Shown here: positions 30,426 to 38,634 of the stretch, in pieces | How the letters are laid out: every line of letters starts with the position of its first letter | Numbering within the stretch: position 1 is the first letter of the stretch | NCBI RefSeq assembly: GCF_001045555.1 | Contig: NZ_LFBU01000001.1 | Location: 1,550,001-1,614,000 of the forward strand | Reading direction: 5' to 3' | DNA length: 64,000 nucleotides | From: Marinobacter subterrani | Lineage (GTDB): Bacteria; Pseudomonadota; Gammaproteobacteria; Pseudomonadales; Oleiphilaceae | Notes under the pieces: model-generated | The model's database searches: none | The model's input: only the letters and a program-made list of their open reading frames with translations | What the model was told of the DNA's origin: nothing | Translations under genes and position numbers: made by a program

Positions 30426-32546
30426 ATGGGCATGGTCGCACAACCCTATACCTTCGCCAGCGCACAGATTAAGCGCAATCTGTCCGCCGGCAGCGTCGTC
30501 GTCAAATGGACGACCGGCGGTACACAGTACACCCTGACCGATGACGGCGCTGGCGGACTGACCGGCGCCGGCACCGGTACCATCAGCTACTCAAACGGCC
30601 TGATCTTCATCAACCCGGACCCAGCCCCGAGCCCGGCAGGTGGCGACTACACCATTGAGTACGAGGACTGGCAGGGCACCACCAAGTTGACGGACAGCAT
30701 CACCCTGGTCACCACTGCCGGGTCTGATACCACCTACAGCCCGGCAGTCGCTATGCGGCCCGGCTCAGTGGATATTCGGCTCAGCGTGCAAAGGATCGCA
30801 AAACGCTGGATCTATCTGCCAATATCCGGAAAGACGGACCGCATCGAGTACACCACCGATCAAGTGGCCATCACTGACGACGGGAACGGAAACCTGCGCC
30901 GAGAAAAAGGCGGGCCTGTACTGGGCACCGTCAATTATGCAACCGGCGAAATCACCTTTGACGCCAGGCAGAGCTATGACTACAAGATTTATCCCGAAGC
31001 TTCCTTAATTGGTAGCGGAATCTATTGGAGAGTCGATACAGAATCGGCGATAGAGTCCTACAACGGAACCACCGCGACCATCGAATGGACAGATCCGGCC
31101 GACCCGGTTCAGGTTCGCAGCACCACGCGCCCTATCCCAGGGCTGACCATCGACCTGACGCCGACCAGCAGCCGCACCATCATTCCGAACAGCGTTCTGT
31201 TCCAGATCGGCAGCACCCTCTACCGCGACCAGGACGGCGCCATCGTCAAAGACTGGTCGCCTGTCACCAACACCGGCACCGCCGTCGGCAGCATCGACTA
31301 CGCCTCCGGACTGGCCACGTTGACTGACTACCCGGCGGACACCCCAACCAGCACCCCAGTCACGCTGCTGGCCTGCCTGACAACGCTCAACCAGGCCCCA
31401 GCGAACCGAACCATCTTCCGGACCGCCGGATCGCCGCTGCGGGAGGGAAGCCTGATCGTCAACGCCACCGACATCGAGGGCAACCAGGTCACGCTGAACG
31501 CTGACACGGCGGGCAACCTCACCGGAGGTAGCATCGTCTCCGGGTTCGTGGATACGCAAACCGGGCTGGTCACGATTCAGTGGTCGGACGACACCGCCTC
31601 AAGCGGTCCGCCCGTGGTGCCCAGCACCGTGCGTTACAGCGCCGTCAGCTATACATTCCTGCCGTTGGACGCCGATCTGGTTGGTCTCGATGCTACCCGC
31701 CTGCCCAGCGATGGCCGCGTCCCTCAGTTCAACCTGGGAGACGTGATCGTGGTCAGCAACACCCAGAGCACCGAGCTGGCCACCGTCACCGCCGGGCAGG
31801 TGGTGGACTTCGGCCGCGTCAATCAGGCCGAGGCCTGGGTGGAGGGTGCTAACGGCAACCGGCTGGATCCGGCACAGTACACCCTCGACACCACCGCCGG
31901 CACCCTGACCTTTGCCGACCCGCTGGCGCTGGTCGATGTGGACGCCAACGCCGTCACCGAACCGCTCACCGTCTACAACCGCGTGGAAGACATGGGGTTG
32001 GCCACCGACGTACAGATCGGCGGGCAGATCGGCCTGAATATTCCGCTCTCCCAGGACTACACCGCCGGCGAAACCATCGCCAGTGCAGCCGTGCTCTATG
32101 GCGACCTACGCGCCCGCACCTATAACGCCTTTCATCAGCAGGCATGGAGCGGCACCTGGTCCGATGATCTGGTCGGTAACAGCACTACCGCCAAGTACAA
32201 CCTGGTGAGCAACCCCATCGAGATCACCAACCAGGGCGCGATCAAGGAACGCTGGGCAATCCGGTTTACCAGCAGCACCAGCTTTGAGGTAATCGGGGAG
32301 ACCGTGGGCGTGGTCGCCACCGGGAACATCAGCGCCGACTTGGCGCCAACCAACCAGGCCACTGGCGCACCGTACTTCACCATCCGATCCGCCGGCTGGG
32401 GCAGTGGCTGGGTAAGCGGCAACACCTTGCGTTTCAACACAGATGGCGGACAGGCACCCTTCTGGGTGGCGCGTACGATCGTGGCGGGGCGGGCCGTCGA
32501 AGAGACTGACCAATTCGCCACGCAGAACAGGGGGGATGCTGACTAA
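30426..32546 (+). CDS. large tail tip protein with repeated beta modules
   Basis: 706 aa. At least four copies of the repeat G-x-[IV]-x-Y-[AS]-x-G-x-[IVA]-x-[FIL] occur: GTISYSNGLIFI near residue 50, GTVNYATGEITF near 166, GSIDYASGLATL near 288, and the diverged GFVDTQTGLVTI near 373, each after a D-x-G-x-L turn. It is co-oriented with and related to the preceding gene. The C-terminus (YNAFHQQAWSGTWSDDLVGN onward) is distinct. Likely a structural tail protein in host contact. Confidence 0.72.
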   Translation: MGMVAQPYTFASAQIKRNLSAGSVVVKWTTGGTQYTLTDDGAGGLTGAGTGTISYSNGLIFINPDPAPSPAGGDYTIEYEDWQGTTKLTDSITLVTTAGSDTTYSPAVAMRPGSVDIRLSVQRIAKRWIYLPISGKTDRIEYTTDQVAITDDGNGNLRREKGGPVLGTVNYATGEITFDARQSYDYKIYPEASLIGSGIYWRVDTESAIESYNGTTATIEWTDPADPVQVRSTTRPIPGLTIDLTPTSSRTIIPNSVLFQIGSTLYRDQDGAIVKDWSPVTNTGTAVGSIDYASGLATLTDYPADTPTSTPVTLLACLTTLNQAPANRTIFRTAGSPLREGSLIVNATDIEGNQVTLNADTAGNLTGGSIVSGFVDTQTGLVTIQWSDDTASSGPPVVPSTVRYSAVSYTFLPLDADLVGLDATRLPSDGRVPQFNLGDVIVVSNTQSTELATVTAGQVVDFGRVNQAEAWVEGANGNRLDPAQYTLDTTAGTLTFADPLALVDVDANAVTEPLTVYNRVEDMGLATDVQIGGQIGLNIPLSQDYTAGETIASAAVLYGDLRARTYNAFHQQAWSGTWSDDLVGNSTTAKYNLVSNPIEITNQGAIKERWAIRFTSSTSFEVIGETVGVVATGNISADLAPTNQATGAPYFTIRSAGWGSGWVSGNTLRFNTDGGQAPFWVARTIVAGRAVEETDQFATQNRGDAD

Positions 32547-33472
32547 TGGCAGAGCAAGCAAGCAAAGTTTCAGGCGTCGTCCAAATTGACGGCAACCCGG
32601 CCCAGCGCACTGTCCGCGCATTCGGGTATAGCGCAACTAGCCACAACATCGATGGCCAAGCCGTTGACCTAAGCAGATCCCTTGGTCACGCCTACAGCGA
32701 CCCAGACACCGGTGAGTACACCATCGATCTGCTGGCCGGCTACGGATACGAGGTTTTCGTAGTGGCCTTCGACGACTACGGCCTAGACTTTGCCCCTGAC
32801 CTCAACGTGGCCGTGGGCGACCGTGTTCATCCGACCACCCCGAACGGTTACGTTTGGGAATGCACAAGTTCCGGAACCTTGCCGACCGACGAGCCTACTT
32901 GGATTGTGGATACTGAGACATCTCAGATATACGGCACCTCCTCGATGATCGCCAAGCCATTCTACCGGCCAATGGTGCATGGGCCAGTAAAGCCGGTAGT
33001 TATGGTGGTGGATACACCAACGGTAAATGTGTCGTCGTTCTGGCGCTTATACATAACTGAAAATAGCGGATCGGAAACCAGCTACACCGCAGCTATGGCA
33101 GAATTTAAGTTTTTCGATGCTAATGGAACGTATTTCCCGGCAACTTCTGGCGCAGTGTTGTTTAGCAGCCAAAATAACACCACTTCTAATTCCGCAAGCA
33201 ACGCCTTTGATGACGACGTATCGAACTACTGGTGTTCAAATGGCAGTGATCCGCTACCGCAATGGATTGGCTACGAGTTTCCAGAGCCTTTAGAGGTTTC
33301 TGCAGTGACTCTAGAATCTGGCCCGACTTCCTTTTTCGTACAAAGGATGCCGATAACATTCGACATTCAGCGATCAGATGATGGCGTGACATGGGAGACT
33401 GTAAAAAGCATCACTGCCGATCCGACATGGACGGAAAATGAAACTAGAACCTACTCGCTAACGGCGTCATGA
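32546..33472 (+). CDS. putative receptor-binding protein with discoidin-like C-terminus
   Basis: 308 aa. Residues 1-80 (GVVQIDGNPAQRTVRAFGYS, YSDPDTGEYTIDLLAGYGYE) look like a carboxypeptidase-regulatory/Ig-like domain. The C-terminal 140 residues (ASNAFDDDVSNYWCSNGSDP, QWIGYEFPEPLEVSAVTLES, FDIQRSDDGVTWETVKSI) follow the F5/8 discoidin pattern, a sugar-binding fold. DNA of the second half is visibly AT-richer than its surroundings, suggesting a swapped module. Confidence 0.75.
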   Translation: MAEQASKVSGVVQIDGNPAQRTVRAFGYSATSHNIDGQAVDLSRSLGHAYSDPDTGEYTIDLLAGYGYEVFVVAFDDYGLDFAPDLNVAVGDRVHPTTPNGYVWECTSSGTLPTDEPTWIVDTETSQIYGTSSMIAKPFYRPMVHGPVKPVVMVVDTPTVNVSSFWRLYITENSGSETSYTAAMAEFKFFDANGTYFPATSGAVLFSSQNNTTSNSASNAFDDDVSNYWCSNGSDPLPQWIGYEFPEPLEVSAVTLESGPTSFFVQRMPITFDIQRSDDGVTWETVKSITADPTWTENETRTYSLTAS

Positions 33473-35367
33473 CCTACGCCCCGGAAACCGATCCGCTCTC
33501 CGTCGCACTAGACCTCGGCAGCCAGTACAGCCCGGTACTGGACCCGCTCGCGCTGGACTTCGATCTGGCCGAGTCGAGCGGCGGTTTCATCTATCGAAAG
33601 CCACCCCTGGCCGTGCCCCACGGCTACCTGAGCGCCCAGGCCAGTCAGCAGGCCAGCGACCGCCGGATTCAGGGGCACGCCCTCGCCAACCCCGAGGACG
33701 GCGCCGGCAGGCAGCACCGGAGCGAGCAGGCACGCGTTCTGGGCCTCGACGGCTACGCCAGCGGCTGGGATCGCGTACCACCAAGGGACAAGCGGCAAAA
33801 CCCTTTCAGCGGCGACGAGGCCACCCCGCTCGATCTCAGGGCCGAACGTGCCCGCTGGGCCAAAGTGCCCGAGCGCGACGCCCCCGCCGGCTACGGCCGA
33901 CAGGCGTGGGACGTTCAGACGCCGAAGGACCGGCGTGCCGATCAGGGCTTCAACGATCCGCGCGACCACAACGTCACCAGCACCGCCAGAGCTTACGATT
34001 CGATCCTGAACTGGCAGGTCCCGCCGCCGGAAGTGGTCAACCTGGAACATGACGAAACCCTGAATCTGGTGCGCTCTCCCTACACCCCGTCCGGGGCGCT
34101 GGTAGTCGATTTCGAGCTGGTACCGGAGGCCCTGCTGGTCGAGGTGAAACCCCCGACCCGATCCGTGGACAGTCAGCCCGACGTGCCCGGCTGGTCGCTT
34201 AAGGAAGCACTGGACGGGCGCACGATCCACCCGTGGGACAGAAAGCCCCGGCTCGGTACCGAGATCGAAATGCCAAGCGCGGTCATCCCGGACCCGCCAA
34301 TCAACGAGCCGCCGCCCGCACCGGAAATCAAAAGGACCTACCGAATCATGAACAGCAGCAGCCTGCTCGAAGCCGTTACCGGTACGCCCCTGGAGTTTAA
34401 AGGCCTGACAATCGATCTGGACGCGGACAGCTTTGCATGGACCATGAGTTGCACCATCCTCAACCGAGCCAGCATGGATCAGATCCGCCCCACCGTCGCC
34501 GGCCCTGCTGAGGTGATCGCGACCATCAACGGCCATGAGTGGCGGTTTGTCATCGAGCGATACAGCCTCAACAAGCAATTTGCCCGGGAGGCTTACACGG
34601 TCAAAGGGGTATCCCGTTCCCAGTTGCTGGCGGAGCCTTACGCGCCCAAGCGCACCGGCCGCATCGAGACCCAGACAACGATGATGCAAGCCATCGCCGA
34701 CCAGCTCCAGTACACCGGCTTTACCGCACAGCTCCAGACCGGGCTCTATGATTACGTGATCCCGGCAGGCGCCTGGGGGTGGGAGGATAAAACCGCCATG
34801 CAGGTGATCACCGAACTGGCGGAGTCCATTGGCGCCGTGGTGGTGCCAGACCAGGAGCAGGACATCCTGCACATCCGCCACCGGTACCGCCAAATCGGGC
34901 CCTGGAACTACGACACACTGACCGCCGGCGAGATCGACACCATCATCCAGGACGCCATGGTGATCAGTTACTCCGGCCAGTGGGAGCCGCAGCCGGAGTA
35001 CAACTCGGTGTTTGTCAGCGGCGTCACCGACGGCGTCGCCATCGATGTCATCCGAACAAGCACCGCCGGAGACAAGCCCGCCCCGGACATCTTTGCAGAC
35101 CTCAACGTCGAGGCGGCACAGTGCCGGCTCCGTGGCCTGACCGCGATCGCCGCCAGCGGTAACCAGGAGATCGTGACCATCGAGACGGTATTGCCAACCA
35201 GCGGATCCCCTGGCCTCATTCAGCCAGCCATGCTGGCGGAGTACCGGGATTCAACAGAACCGGCCAACAATTGGCGCGGCAACGTCCTGGGCAACAGCAT
35301 CAGCGTCAGCAACCCCGGTACTGGCCGCGTCACCCAGACCGTCAAACTTGAAAGGCACTATTACTGA
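33469..35367 (+). CDS. tail hub/central tail protein
   Basis: 632 aa. The N-terminal 290 residues are Pro/Asp/Arg-rich and look extended. The C-terminal 340 residues (RIMNSSSLLEAVTGTPLEFK, VIERYSLNKQFAREAYTVKG, VITELAESIGAVVVPDQEQD) have the features of a baseplate-hub-type tail protein. Start ATG 33469 overlaps the previous stop by 4 bases. Function inferred from place in the tail module. Confidence 0.68.
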   Translation: MTYAPETDPLSVALDLGSQYSPVLDPLALDFDLAESSGGFIYRKPPLAVPHGYLSAQASQQASDRRIQGHALANPEDGAGRQHRSEQARVLGLDGYASGWDRVPPRDKRQNPFSGDEATPLDLRAERARWAKVPERDAPAGYGRQAWDVQTPKDRRADQGFNDPRDHNVTSTARAYDSILNWQVPPPEVVNLEHDETLNLVRSPYTPSGALVVDFELVPEALLVEVKPPTRSVDSQPDVPGWSLKEALDGRTIHPWDRKPRLGTEIEMPSAVIPDPPINEPPPAPEIKRTYRIMNSSSLLEAVTGTPLEFKGLTIDLDADSFAWTMSCTILNRASMDQIRPTVAGPAEVIATINGHEWRFVIERYSLNKQFAREAYTVKGVSRSQLLAEPYAPKRTGRIETQTTMMQAIADQLQYTGFTAQLQTGLYDYVIPAGAWGWEDKTAMQVITELAESIGAVVVPDQEQDILHIRHRYRQIGPWNYDTLTAGEIDTIIQDAMVISYSGQWEPQPEYNSVFVSGVTDGVAIDVIRTSTAGDKPAPDIFADLNVEAAQCRLRGLTAIAASGNQEIVTIETVLPTSGSPGLIQPAMLAEYRDSTEPANNWRGNVLGNSISVSNPGTGRVTQTVKLERHYY

Positions 35368-35600
35368 TGGCAACCGTTAACCCGTGGAAACGATTTCAGA
35401 GGCTGCTCCCGCGAGCCGGCCGATACACCGTCACCATCGACCAGGTAAACGCCGACGGCACAAGCCTGGCCACCCGGCGGGACGGACAACGTGTAAGGCT
35501 GAAAGGTGGGCTGGTGTCGGCCGGAAAGAAGGCGTGGGTAGAGGGGGAGCAGATCATCGGCGAGGCACCGGATCTGCCCAGCGCCACGCAGTATGTTTAA
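35367..35600 (+). CDS. small tail-module protein
   Basis: 77 aa: MATVNPWKRFQRLLPRAGRY, then IDQVNADGTSLATRRDGQRV and KKAWVEGEQIIGEAPDLPSA. A small beta barrel is likely. Last gene of the rightward late operon; its TAA overlaps the TAA of the convergent gene within the shared TTAA. Confidence 0.65.
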   Translation: MATVNPWKRFQRLLPRAGRYTVTIDQVNADGTSLATRRDGQRVRLKGGLVSAGKKAWVEGEQIIGEAPDLPSATQYV

Positions 35601-36121
35601 CCCTTAGATAACACACCCTGAACTGCATCTGCATCCCAGCTGGCAGATCCATCCAGGGTCGGCATGGCTTCAGCTTTCAGCTCTTTGGCGATCTCATCCG
35701 GAGAAAGTCCGTCACCGCGGAGGCTTTTTATCAGATCTTTTATTGTCTCAGCCTGAGCGGAGCTGGCTTTTTTAGCGGGTTCCGGGCGCGGCTTAATGGG
35801 TGCCGGTGCTTTCGCTGGCGGAGCCTTTAGCTTATTTTCCTTGGCTTGCATGCTCACAAGCTCGCCGAGGTATTCTGCGCTAAGCCTGGTGTTACTCTCG
35901 GAGTCCAGAAAAACCTGAATGATCTCCGCAACAGCTATAGACAAAATGACGAATGTAACCGCGCCAACGAACATCCCCCCGGCAACGGCCGTGCTACCGT
36001 CATTCCATATCGTTACAATTGCAGAAACGACAAGAACAGCGCCTACCAAGTAACCAAAGGCTTTATACCAGGCAGCAATAATCCTTAGAGCCGGGTACTT
36101 TTCTTTATCTGAATTCGCCAT
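35597..36121 (-). CDS. two-TM membrane protein, accessory prophage gene
   Basis: 174 aa. Two membrane segments: about 20-40 (AFGYLVGAVLVVSAIVTIW) and 45-70 (VAGGMFVGAVTFVILSIAVA). A Lys/Ala/Pro-rich linker follows (PPAKAPAPIKPRPEPAKK), then a short helical domain (LIKSLRGDGLSPDEIAKELK). Opposite in strand to the late genes and next to the attachment site, so probably a lysogenic-conversion gene. Function unknown. Confidence 0.68.
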   Translation of the reverse strand: MANSDKEKYPALRIIAAWYKAFGYLVGAVLVVSAIVTIWNDGSTAVAGGMFVGAVTFVILSIAVAEIIQVFLDSESNTRLSAEYLGELVSMQAKENKLKAPPAKAPAPIKPRPEPAKKASSAQAETIKDLIKSLRGDGLSPDEIAKELKAEAMPTLDGSASWDADAVQGVLSKG

Positions 36122-36131
36122 AAATCATCCC

Positions 36132-36599
36132 TTAATACGTGCGGTAATATCCGCTCCAGTCTGAAACGCAACCGTGTTTGAAATAGACGTAGTTGGCAGA
36201 GCCACCTGGATAGTGGTAAGCCCACTGTATTGAGCTGCCACCTGTACGCACACTGCTGGGAGGTCCCCAGGACCTGCGGACATCCGCCGGCTTCATACCC
36301 CGAGTGATCTTATTCTCGATCTGCAGGCGCCTCATCCGAGTGGAGTTGATATAAGGACATGGATCGCTGGTTGATTCGCTGGCTCGCTTTTCTGGTTCGT
36401 AAAATTCTGCATCAGTACCAGTATCGAACCGGCCGCCGATAGCTGGGGCGGGCTGATGATCAAGCTTTTTAGCGTCTTCTCCGCAGGGCTCATCGGAGAA
36501 CACGGCCTGACCATTGATCGTGCATTTATAGACTGCGGCGTTCGCCGCTGCTGGCATAGCCAACAGCATCGATATAGAAATGATGACTTCCTTGAGCAT
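36132..36599 (-). CDS. secreted DUF4124-like protein, accessory prophage gene
   Basis: 155 aa from ATG 36597-36599 with GGAGG upstream. A signal peptide (MLKEVIISISMLLAMPAAANA) is followed by VYKCTINGQAVFSDEPCGED, the DUF4124 core, and then GMKPADVRRSWGPPSSVRTG and WAYHYPGGSANYVYFKHGC, which resembles an SmpA/OmlA-like repeat. Predicted periplasmic, with several Cys for disulfides. Likely expressed in the lysogen; role unknown. Confidence 0.72.
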   Translation of the reverse strand: MLKEVIISISMLLAMPAAANAAVYKCTINGQAVFSDEPCGEDAKKLDHQPAPAIGGRFDTGTDAEFYEPEKRASESTSDPCPYINSTRMRRLQIENKITRGMKPADVRRSWGPPSSVRTGGSSIQWAYHYPGGSANYVYFKHGCVSDWSGYYRTY

Positions 36600-36620
36600 A
36601 CTAACCTCCGTTCCGAACAC

Positions 36621-36826
36621 CTTAGCTGAATCACCGGAAGGCGGTTGTTAAAAACTGCAAAATATAAGACAAATATTGTGGGCATACCCCGAAATTTAGG
36701 GGTGAATTTTGGAACCACTGTGGGCATTTTGTGGCCACACCATGAACATGGATGTGCATTTATAGGGGAATGTGGGCGAGGGCGTCCGGCATGACCTTAA
36801 TTAAATCAGATAGTTATAATTGCTGG
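36621..36826. other. prophage attachment-flanking region with direct repeats
   Basis: No gene. Repeats of TGTGGGCAT occur at 36677-36685 and 36719-36727, with a related TGTGGGCGA at 36771-36779, and CCCC-GAAATTTA-GGGG forms a small inverted repeat. Spaced repeats next to a tRNA core are what integrase arm sites look like. Assignment is inferential. Confidence 0.4.
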
Positions 36827-36876
36827 CAGCACTCATAATGCTGGGGTCGGCGGTTCGACTCCGCCCCTTGCTACCA
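36827..36876 (+). other. attachment site: 3' fragment of a CAU tRNA
   Basis: Only the 3' part of a tRNA is present: anticodon stem-loop CAGCA-CTCATAA-TGCTG (36827-36843), T-arm GGCGG-TTCGACT-CCGCC (36849-36865), acceptor strand CCTTGCT, A73 and CCA (36874-36876). The 5' acceptor strand and D-arm are absent. This is the expected remnant when a prophage integrates in a tRNA gene. The prophage lies to the left, and the intact tRNA should lie beyond its other end. Confidence 0.8.
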
Positions 36877-36884
36877 GTATTCTG

Positions 36885-36916
36885 AAAAGCCCGACTCGAA
36901 AGAGCCGGGCTTTTTT
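36885..36916 (+). terminator. terminator of the interrupted tRNA gene
   Basis: Stem AAGCCCG/CGGGCTT with an intervening 12-base loop and a following T-run (36911-36916). It probably belongs to the chromosomal tRNA unit, which supports the host side being on the right. Confidence 0.75.
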
Positions 36917-37051
36917 GTTGCTGAATCAATCCCGAAAAGTCCACCAAGTCTTCACTGCTTTTGATTCACCCTCCGGCACACCCAATTAACGTTACCAGCC
37001 CTGCTCCGGTTCCACCAGGTATGGCATACTCAATAGCCGAAACCCACAAAG

Positions 37052-37098
37052 TGTAAACGCGCGCCGGATTTGGCACCGAGTGGCGCCGGACTTGGCAC
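37052..37098. repeat. right terminus of the Mu-like prophage: two 22-bp-spaced repeats
   Basis: GCGCCGGATTTGGCAC (37061-37076) and GCGCCGGACTTGGCAC (37083-37098) are direct repeats differing at one base and spaced exactly 22 bp, the spacing of MuA end sites. A terminal TGT occurs at 37052, 9 bases before the first repeat. Mu-type elements begin 5'-TG. The preceding five bases (CAAAG) would be the target duplication. Confidence 0.65.
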
Positions 37099-37115
37099 AC
37101 GCAAACCACGGTAAA

Positions 37116-37922
37116 TCACCGCTCAAATAGACCAGCCTGCCCCCTCGGGACCGGAGCCTTTTCCCAGCTTCCGTAAATGAGCTCAACGCAGCTTGAGGGC
37201 TTGTCTGAACCACCCACAGTGTACTGATAATCGACCTCTACAACGTGAAGGCCACTGAAGGCCGATCTGACATCAGGATGGTCGTTGATGCTTATGATCA
37301 TCTCACCATCGATTGACTTGGCGAGAGACGCCATAGACTCATATTCCTCGAACCCAAAAGGAACTCCGTATCCTTCGGTTTGCCAGTATGGTGGGTCTAG
37401 GTAAAACAGAGTGCCGGGGCGGTCGTACTTCTGGATTATCTTTTTCCAGTCGAGGTGCTCGATCGTTGTGCCCGAAAGCCGATAGTGGGCCTCGGCCAGG
37501 TCATGCTCAAGTGTGTAGATGTTCCACCGAGGACGGCTGGTGGCGCTTGTTCCAAAGCACTGACCATCGACCTTGCCACCGAACGCCTGCTTTTGCAGGT
37601 ATAGGAAGCGCGCAGCCCGCTGGACGTCCGTCATGGTCTCAGGCGGGGTCTGGCTCATCCACTCCCAGTGCTGCCGACTCGATAGCAGCCACTTGAACTG
37701 TTTGTACAGCTCCTCCAGGTGGTACTTGACCACGCGGTAAAGGTTAACCAAGTCGCCATTCACATCATTCAAGATCTCGACCTTGGAAGGATCCTTCATG
37801 AAAAACAGTGCAGCTGCGCCGCAGAATGGTTCTACGTAGCAGCTGTGGTCTGGGAACAGCGGGATAATGTGATCAGCGAGTTTTCGTTTGCCGCCGATCC
37901 AGGGTACGAGAGGTTTTGCCAT
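37116..37922 (-). CDS. DNA adenine N6-methyltransferase (Dam/D12 class)
   Basis: 268 aa. The SAM site is VPWIGGKRKLADHIIPLFPD (motif I); YVEPFCGAAALFF and EILNDVNGDLVNLYRVVKYH follow the D12 class, and the catalytic motif is LFYLDPPYWQTEG. It begins inside the end of com and occupies the position of Mu mom. It probably protects phage DNA from restriction. Target sequence cannot be read from the gene. Confidence 0.93.
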   Translation of the reverse strand: MAKPLVPWIGGKRKLADHIIPLFPDHSCYVEPFCGAAALFFMKDPSKVEILNDVNGDLVNLYRVVKYHLEELYKQFKWLLSSRQHWEWMSQTPPETMTDVQRAARFLYLQKQAFGGKVDGQCFGTSATSRPRWNIYTLEHDLAEAHYRLSGTTIEHLDWKKIIQKYDRPGTLFYLDPPYWQTEGYGVPFGFEEYESMASLAKSIDGEMIISINDHPDVRSAFSGLHVVEVDYQYTVGGSDKPSSCVELIYGSWEKAPVPRGQAGLFER

Positions 37923-38061
37923 GGGAGTACTTCACATCCTTTTCCATGGGACTCGCGGTCCTCTCGTTGATTTTCCCGCAGCGCGGGCATTTGATTTCTA
38001 GTTGTTCAAACAAACCCTTAGCGAGCAGCCTGTTGCAACTACCACAACGGATGTTATGCAT
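37873..38061 (-). CDS. com: Com-like zinc-finger translational regulator
   Basis: 62 aa, matching Mu Com in length and in the finger IRCGSCNRLL...IKCPRCGKIN (Cys 6, 9, 26, 29), followed by a basic tail. Com binds RNA and melts a structure that hides the ribosome site of mom. Here its last 50 bases overlap the start of a methyltransferase gene, keeping the Mu com-mom geometry. Confidence 0.88.
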   Translation of the reverse strand: MHNIRCGSCNRLLAKGLFEQLEIKCPRCGKINERTASPMEKDVKYSHGKTSRTLDRRQTKTR

Positions 38062-38208
38062 GTGAACCTACCTTGTTTCTGGTAGGCTTTCTCGCGCCGT
38101 GACGTCGCGGTGAGAAAGCCTTGGCTGGTTCACAGCGCCTAGCTCGCTGTGTTCTGGTGGCCCTCTAGCGTGGCAGCGCTATTGGGTCGCTTTCTCTTTT
38201 CTTCAAAA
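38062..38208 (-). promoter_or_regulatory. com leader region with two stem-loops
   Basis: Two inverted repeats precede com on its coding strand: a 10-bp stem AGGCTTTCTC/GAGAAAGCCT (38084-38093 with 38112-38121) and a 7-bp stem CACAGCG/CGCTGTG (38131-38137 with 38145-38151). No T-run clearly follows either. They may terminate the tail operon or control com expression, which in Mu is tightly regulated. Confidence 0.5.
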
Positions 38209-38634
38209 TTAATCGATGGCTTCCAGCAGTGGAGACAATAGGATGTCGCGGGGGGTGACCCTCCATACCTTGTCGAAACGGAGCAACGGATGCCCGGCCT
38301 GTTGGAAAGCCCAGGCAATCAGCTCAGAACAAAACCAGGAGTCTTGCTCCTGCCAGTTACGGCGAAAGCCCCATCCAAAGATGCCGGGCCAGTCGTAGGG
38401 CCGGCCAATCTGGCTGCGGGCGGCCTCAACAACCTCAGCAGGCGCAGCCACCTGGAAGCGAACAGACGCCTTAACCGGCTCGGGATCTCGCACGGAGACA
38501 CCGAAACGGGCCGTGGCGCCCAGCAGCCGGCCATCGTCCAGAACCAGGTCCACATGGCTGAACGGCGACCAGGTGGCCCAGCGGATCACCCGGTTGCCGA
38601 TGCCTTTGGTGGTGGAGAATTGCAGGGTGATCAT
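38209..38634 (-). CDS. papain-like (YiiX/YaeF-type) cysteine hydrolase
   Basis: 141 aa. His in FSHVDLVLDDGRLLGATAR and Cys in DSWFCSELIAWAFQQAG give the permuted NlpC/P60 arrangement in which His precedes Cys. Similar genes sit at the right end of transposable Pseudomonas phages after the tail fibre. It may hydrolyse an amide or lipid bond in the envelope; the substrate is unknown. Confidence 0.8.
   Translation of the reverse strand: MITLQFSTTKGIGNRVIRWATWSPFSHVDLVLDDGRLLGATARFGVSVRDPEPVKASVRFQVAAPAEVVEAARSQIGRPYDWPGIFGWGFRRNWQEQDSWFCSELIAWAFQQAGHPLLRFDKVWRVTPRDILLSPLLEAID

Noticed and set aside
33508..34893. 461-codon minus-strand open frame
   Set aside because: Antisense to the tail hub gene, with no ribosome site or family.
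36827..36876. A complete tRNA gene
   Set aside because: The D-arm and 5' acceptor strand are missing; only the 3' half remains, as expected for an attachment remnant.
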